Part shown: in pieces, positions 7,138 through 7,756 of the stretch | How the letters are laid out: the number at the start of each line of letters is the position of its first letter | Position numbering within the stretch: position 1 is the first letter of the stretch | Assembly (NCBI GenBank): GCA_025356185.1 | Contig: JANXUN010000630.1 | Location: 1-7,756 of the forward strand | Direction: 5' to 3' | DNA from: Gemmatimonadaceae bacterium | GTDB lineage: Bacteria > Gemmatimonadota > Gemmatimonadetes > Gemmatimonadales > Gemmatimonadaceae | DNA: 7,756 nt | The notes under the pieces: generated by a model | The model's database searches: none | What the model was told of the DNA's origin: nothing | What the model saw: only the letters and a program-made list of their open reading frames with translations | Made by a program: the position numbers and the translations under genes

Positions 7138-7589
7138 TGACCATGCGCGCACACCGCCGCGGATTCACGCTCTTTGAGCTTGCGATCGTGTTGGCCATCA
7201 TGGCGTTAAGCGCATCGCTGGTGGTACCGGCGCTGTCACGACTCGGACAGGAGCGTCCACAAGAGGCCGCCTTCGGACTCATGGCGCTACTGCACGACGC
7301 ACGCAAAGCGGCGATTGACAGAAACGCGTTGGTGCGTCTCCGGATCGACCCGGTCACCGGTCGCTATCGCGCTGACACAACTGGCGTTGCAGGTACGGGC
7401 ATGTTGGCCGAAGGCACGTTGCTACTCGACGCGACCGAAACCCTAGTCACTGAGTTACCGCGGCTGCAGTTCGTGTTTCGACCAACTGGTGCGGCATTTG
7501 CCGATTCGGTGCTGGTGCGCGGACAGGGTTCGACCGTACTGGTCGCCGTAGAACCATGGAGCGGCGTCGCGGGCACGTATGCGCGCTAA
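7137..7589 (+). CDS. gspH: type II secretion minor pseudopilin, GspH-like
   Basis: A 150-residue prepilin-like protein. The N-terminus is basic (RAHRRG) and followed by the prepilin peptidase site G9|FTLFE with the conserved Glu at mature position 5 (E14), then a hydrophobic helix to about residue 33. The next region, EAAFGLMALLHDARKAAIDRNALVRLRID, has the GspH/FimT pattern of an amphipathic helix leading into beta strands (compare 'AR.AAI.R...V.L'). GspH joins GspI, J and K in the pseudopilus tip region. I chose ATG 7137 because it forms a TGATG overlap with the gspF stop; GTG 7134 and ATG 7143 are in-frame alternatives. The length is in the family range. Assignment as GspH rests on the pattern and on neighbours; a generic FimT-like pseudopilin is possible. 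Confidence 0.85.
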   Translation: MTMRAHRRGFTLFELAIVLAIMALSASLVVPALSRLGQERPQEAAFGLMALLHDARKAAIDRNALVRLRIDPVTGRYRADTTGVAGTGMLAEGTLLLDATETLVTELPRLQFVFRPTGAAFADSVLVRGQGSTVLVAVEPWSGVAGTYAR

Positions 7590-7756
7590 CCGTAAGCGCG
7601 TTAATCATATGCGCGCGCGTCTCGTGCACTCGCGGCGTGGCATCTCGCTGTTCGAAGCCGTTGCGTCGCTTGCAATCATCGGCGTTGTGTCGGCAGCAGC
7701 GCTCGAAGCAGTCGGTGGCGAGATGCGGACCGCGTCGCGCGCGCGACGCGCGATCG
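7579..7756 (+). CDS. gspI: type II secretion minor pseudopilin, GspI-like, 3' end missing
   Basis: An open frame running off the right edge, too short to judge fully: 59 complete codons from ATG 7579, or 49 from ATG 7609. It encodes a basic leader (RLVHSRRG) then G|ISLFEAVASLAIIGVV, a prepilin peptidase site with the Glu at mature position 5 and a hydrophobic helix, followed by EMRTASRARRAI. The position right after gspH and the AVASLAIIGV helix (compare VLVALAI in GspI) suggest GspI. GspJ cannot be excluded without the C-terminal domain. ATG 7579 overlaps the end of gspH by 11 bases, and ATG 7609 lies 19 bases after its stop. Neither has a strong ribosome site. The short leader from 7609 is closer to typical class III leaders. 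Confidence 0.8.
   Translation, partial: MRANRKRVNHMRARLVHSRRGISLFEAVASLAIIGVVSAAALEAVGGEMRTASRARRAI
7731..7750. repeat. 20-bp perfect palindrome of alternating CG inside gspI
   Basis: The sequence CGCGTCGCGCGCGCGACGCG reads identically on both strands. It lies in the codons for Thr-Ala-Ser-Arg-Ala-Arg-Arg-Ala. Runs of GCG and CGC codons make such palindromes easy by chance, so function is doubtful. Confidence 0.5.

Noticed and set aside
5454..7756. Type IV pilus operon instead of T2SS
   Set aside because: The first pseudopilin has the GspG-specific DPWG and C-terminal GADG...DADI calcium-loop signatures, which pilins lack.
1..7756. CRISPR array, tRNA/rRNA, insertion sequence or prophage
   Set aside because: No regularly spaced repeats, no tRNA-like cloverleaf noticed, no transposase or phage protein, and the gaps are too small to hold them.

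Overview
The window is GC-rich, densely coding bacterial DNA with little intergenic space. Two secreted M16 peptidases, a lipoprotein metallo-hydrolase and a type II secretion (T2SS) pseudopilin cluster indicate a Gram-negative, two-membrane organism. The overall style (Gsp genes, paired secreted M16B peptidases, many GCG/CGC codons) would fit Gemmatimonadota or a similar environmental lineage. That placement is inference: no rRNA or marker gene is present.

Left part (1-2214): a DHA2-type (EmrB/QacA-like) drug efflux transporter runs on the minus strand and is cut by the left edge of the window. It is divergent from a plus-strand metallo-beta-lactamase-fold lipoprotein, with only about 20 bp between the assigned start codons. 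The transporter is the largest gene in this part; long plus-strand frames across it are antisense shadows.

Middle (2288-5220): two M16 peptidase genes overlap by ATGA. The first has the complete zinc site (HLFEH plus a downstream Glu) but lacks the Arg/Tyr pair. The second has lost the zinc site but keeps the Arg/Tyr pair. They read as the two halves of one obligate periplasmic heterodimeric peptidase.

A 233-bp non-coding stretch (5221-5453) with several small inverted repeats separates this pair from the last block.

Right part (5454-7756): a T2SS operon fragment in the order gspG, gspF, gspH, gspI (major pseudopilin, inner-membrane platform, two minor pseudopilins). The genes are tightly packed or overlapping, and gspI is cut by the right edge. 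The order is unusual because gspF lies between gspG and gspH.

No tRNA, rRNA, CRISPR array, insertion sequence or phage gene was seen. The families are all known. The most interesting points are the split active site of the M16 pair, the rearranged Gsp order, the structured leader before gspG and the tight divergent efflux/hydrolase pair. I found no convincing entirely new system.
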